NCBI GenBank assembly: GCA_016584305.1
Contig: JACEEZ010004832.1
Span: forward strand, 33,501-97,500
DNA from: Chionoecetes opilio
Taxonomy: Eukaryota > Arthropoda > Malacostraca > Decapoda > Majidae
Direction: 5' to 3'
Length of the DNA: 64,000 nucleotides
The notes under the pieces are model-generated. The model worked only from the letters and a program-made list of their open reading frames with translations, searched no databases and was not told the origin of the DNA. This document shows, one piece after another, positions 60,301-64,000 of this stretch. Position numbers and translations under genes: made by a program. The stretch's first letter is position 1; each line of letters opens with the position of its first letter.

Positions 60301-61190
60301 AGTAAGATTGTCTGTGTTGAATGGGTCACAGGAAAATTCAGTGATGCAGCTATCAATATCCTGTACCGCCTGCTCATCCAGCTTCAAACGTGTTTTTGTG
60401 TTTTCACTGTGATGCTGTTTTGACAGGGTACTCTGTGCCATGGTATGTAGAGATGATCTGACTTGGTTGACGGAGTTAACATTTCTTGAATCAGTGAGCA
60501 GCATCTTCTCATTTTTGAGGATTTTAAGCCAACCAACTTTCATCTTCGATCCTTTGTTCATGGTCATCTCTATCCACAGATCAAGAGGTAAACAAGAGTA
60601 AGGTTTACCAGTGATTGACTGGGAAAACAAACCATCCCTCATGTAGGCTGTTCTCTCCTCAGAAAGATTGCTCAGCTCCAGCCAGTACTCCACCATCCAC
60701 CTTCCATACTTGCTGTTGTAATAGATCTGCATCCAGGGCAACATCAAACGTAGAGATGCTTTGAATTCTTCCCAGTTCCGAGGTCTTAGGGCATGCAAGT
60801 TCATCATCAGAATCTCAGTCATCTCAAGAATAGACATCCAGTATTTCGCCATTGGAGTACCTGAATTTGTTTTCCTTTCAAACTCTTCTGCAACGATAGT
60901 TATGATGTCTGGGTTTGATTCTAGTAAGGCATAGCTCTGTTCACATTCTTGGAAGGATGATGATGGGTCTCTCAAAATCAACAGTTTACATTTGACATCT
61001 TCAGGCACAGAAGCACCATAGCACAGGCTGTATAATATGAGTCTTCGCATGAGTGCTTCATACATCAAGCGCAGACATCGACGATTATTGATTGACATTT
61101 TTCGTGTAAATGTTTTAATAAAATATTCAATTACAATGACTTTTTGTCCACAAATCCACTCTATGATGTCTGTATTGCTTTTCTTGACCT
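60297..61190 (-). pseudogene. N-terminal piece of multicopy gene, copy E
   Basis: A clean minus-strand frame, open from an acceptor-like TTTTTTAG at about 61,190 through ATG 61,096-61,098 to the junction. It encodes about 295 residues from the acceptor or 265 from the ATG. Visible segments are RRCLRLMYEALMRRLILYSL, SSSFQECEQSYALLESNPD, GTPMAKYWMSILEMTEILMM, KYGRWMVEYWLELSNL, ITGKPYSCLPLDLWIE, LTDSRNVNSVNQVRSSL and LDEQAVQDIDSCITEF. It is Trp- and Met-rich, with no signal peptide or membrane span evident. It belongs by memory to an uncharacterised family with very many copies in invertebrate genomes. It is cut after NTDNL, where RT sequence follows. Its continuation lies at 57,714-58,107 on the opposite strand. 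Function unknown. Confidence 0.65.
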
Positions 61191-62170
61191 AAAAAACATA
61201 CATTTAGACACCAAGAACATATAAATAGCTATTAAATGAGTGCAGATATGACAAATCTAGTTTTCACGGCGGCCATCTTGGATTTTTCCCCCTGGCGGAG
61301 TTAGCCCGCACTTTTGCGAGGGACATGGGGGTTATTTTGTTCAGTATCCTCAAGTCATGTAAGAACTACCTTCAAACCTTGATCAGGAGAAATTGGCTAC
61401 GGGCTCAACGGTAGAGTCCTCTACTATAACTAAATAACATACTCGGAAAGTTCATGCGGGCACACCCAAAAACTATCAGAAAGAACGAAACTAAGCTGCA
61501 CCAAAGAGCTGCTGGCGTTACACTGATGGATTAATGGTGGGATTTTATTTTTACTATTACCAGCAACGTTTATTTCTCAATTGATATGGAGACAGCACAC
61601 AGGAACAATATGTGGAAAGTTTCAGTATTGGTCCATAGCCAATACCCTCATAGTATTGAAATACCTAATGCAGAAATAAATAAAAAATTGTACCTCTAAC
61701 CTTGTATTTTTTTTCAAAGGTCATGTCAAGTGATACCACTTTAGTCCTTCAGGCAAAGCCCTAATTTAAGACCATCGGTGTCAAACAAGGTGCGCGGGTT
61801 TAATGAGGATTTTTGAAAAGCTGAACCCATTGGCATATCAGAATCCCATGATAGTAAGTACATTGTGGGAGCTTGTAGTATGTAAACCAGCTATACATAC
61901 ATGAACCCTGAAATAGCAATAGTCCTAATGTTGAGTTAGTTTTACAGTATTCAGTGTACATAAAAATATAAGAACATAAGATAATATGGAAGCTACAAGA
62001 GGCCGTGAGACCTACACGAGGTAGTTCCCGTGTAACTCGAGATTTTATAAATTCTAATTATTTCAATATGTAGCCTAACACATTGGTCCCATTGGAAAGC
62101 TGGTTAATTTCCGCATTTATTAATTTCCTAAATGTAATATAAAATAGCAAATACACAGGAAAATACATAA
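61191..62170. other. Spacer, possibly intron or upstream region, no gene seen
   Basis: Non-coding on both strands. If the acceptor-like site at 61,190 is real, the adjacent part would be intron of the multicopy gene. It contains the GC-rich string GCGGCCATCTTGGA near 61,270, which I associate with invertebrate repeats but cannot classify. Copies of the spacer exist in A, B and C. Confidence 0.5.
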
Positions 62171-62580
62171 GACATTTACTTTTAAAGCACAGTGAAGATT
62201 TTATTTTAACCCAAAAGTTCGAAATAATGAAATCAAAGTTCATTTTGTACTGACACATTGATCGTCATCATCATTATCATGATCATCATAATCATCATCA
62301 ACATCATCATCATCATTACCATCACCATAAAAATCAAAGACATTCACCCTTAAGCACCGTAAAGGTTTTTTACACAGAAGTTTGAAATAATGAAACTGAA
62401 ACTTCACTTTGTAACGAACACATTCATCATCATCATCATCGAAATAATAGACATTCACTTTTAATACCAGTAATGATTTTCTTACACAGAAGTTTGGAAT
62501 GATGAGACTGAAAGATCACTTTGTAACTGACACATTCATCATTATCATCGTCATCATCATCATCATCATTAAAGGAAATT
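62171..62580. repeat. Three-unit minisatellite containing (ATC)n tracts
   Basis: Units start near 62,171, 62,339 and 62,451, each with GACATT(T/C)AC, ACACAGAAGTTTG(A/G)AAT-like text, CACTTTGTAA and ACACATTCATCATC. The unequal spacing (168 and 112 bp) reflects different lengths of the (ATC)n tract. Minus-strand Asp-rich frames (DDDDD) here are a by-product of the repeat. Confidence 0.75.
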
Positions 62581-62736
62581 GCTACAAAGCACAGTATTTT
62601 TTTTGTATGTAGAAGCAAAGACTACTGTACTGTATCCTGGACTTGCTTCTCAGTTTGGGCTATTTCCAATAGAGGCCAATGCCGCGATTCCTGACATTTT
62701 CGAACATCACTCCCATTTCCCTTCGTATGGTTTATC

Positions 62737-63625
<889 letters not shown>

Positions 63626-63663
63626 TACATTATTATATACATATTCACATTAGAATACTGTTA

Positions 63664-63955
63664 TGAACGAAATACATTTACGCACTTACTGTTGCTTTAC
63701 ATTCTATACTTGAATGAAATACCTACGCAGTTACTGTTGCATTACATTCTTTACTTGAATGAAATACTTTCACACTAATTATTGTTGCATTACATTCTTT
63801 ACTTAAATGAAATACTAACGCACTTACTGTTGCACTACATTTTTCACTTGAATGCATTACTTACGTATTATTTAAATAGTTGAATTACATTCACTACATT
63901 AATTAATTACTTTCGTACTTACTGTTGTATCACGTTCACTACTTGATTGAAAGGA
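63664..63955 (+). repeat. 46-bp minisatellite at the window end
   Basis: Six diverged units of about 44-51 bp, each resembling GAATGAAATAC followed by TTACTGTTGCATTACATTC and a TACTT end. The array probably ends near 63,955, where GAAAGGATTG breaks the pattern. Reversed counterpart at 20,290-20,600. Confidence 0.8.
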
Positions 63956-64000
63956 TTGTATACTAACAGTATTAACTTGTTGAACTAGGTGATATACATG

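Noticed and set aside
62240..62620. Minus-strand Asp-rich peptides
   Set aside because: They are translations of the (ATC)n tracts in the minisatellite.
63664..63955. CRISPR-like array
   Set aside because: Units diverge along their whole length with no constant repeat and unique spacers, and the genome is clearly eukaryotic.

Overview
This is an animal genome window, most likely from a decapod crustacean. It contains no cellular gene that I can defend as intact. The sequence is AT-rich, full of (TA)n, (CT)n and (ATC)n tracts, and packed with retroelements of types familiar from shrimp and crab assemblies: an RTE/CFDP2-like non-LTR element, a jockey/BS-like non-LTR element, tRNA-derived SINEs and a Ty3/Gypsy-like gag-protease-RT element. 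The organism call rests on remembered family resemblance and is moderate at best.

Most of the window is one locus repeated in alternating orientation and very uneven base quality. Copy E (53,623-64,000) is clean and is the reference. Read left to right it holds the jockey C-terminus (+), the RTE element (-), a 106-bp palindromic repeat, a broken fold-back element, the middle of an unrecognised multicopy gene (+), an LTR candidate with gag, protease and a truncated RT (+), the N-terminal part of the same gene (-), an (ATC)n minisatellite, an intact 595-bp fold-back element, a (TA)n tract and a 46-bp minisatellite. Copy A (1 to about 7,870) and copy C (about 20,280 onward) carry this content reversed. 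Copy B (about 7,870-17,480) and copy D (40,630-53,621) carry it in the orientation of E. Copy B, the outer part of copy A and most of 30-48 kb have homopolymer-inflated, frame-destroying sequence typical of unpolished long reads. A single N at 53,622 separates D from E, and E begins with sequence already present at the end of D.

Two hinges organise the layout. One lies in an AT tract near 40,630 and makes a palindrome with arms of about 13 kb (27.4-53.6 kb). The other lies inside the RTE element near 7,870. Beyond the part covered by E, copies C and D add a SINE-interrupted jockey element, a degraded multicopy gene (32.0-33.2 / 48.0-49.3 kb), a block of about 350-bp tandem repeats, a degraded gene with a proline-rich minisatellite (34.9-37.2 / 44.1-46.4 kb) and another tRNA-like SINE. 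The stretch 17.5-20.3 kb is the only part seen once.

The biology worth checking is in copy E. The multicopy gene is split into two nearly adjacent pieces lying in opposite orientation, with an LTR element between them and a fold-back element at the outer breakpoint. The same junctions occur in every copy. The larger symmetry may be genuine inverted duplication, fold-back reads or mis-joined contigs. A 9-bp indel shows that the two arms of the 7.87-kb palindrome are not one molecule read twice.
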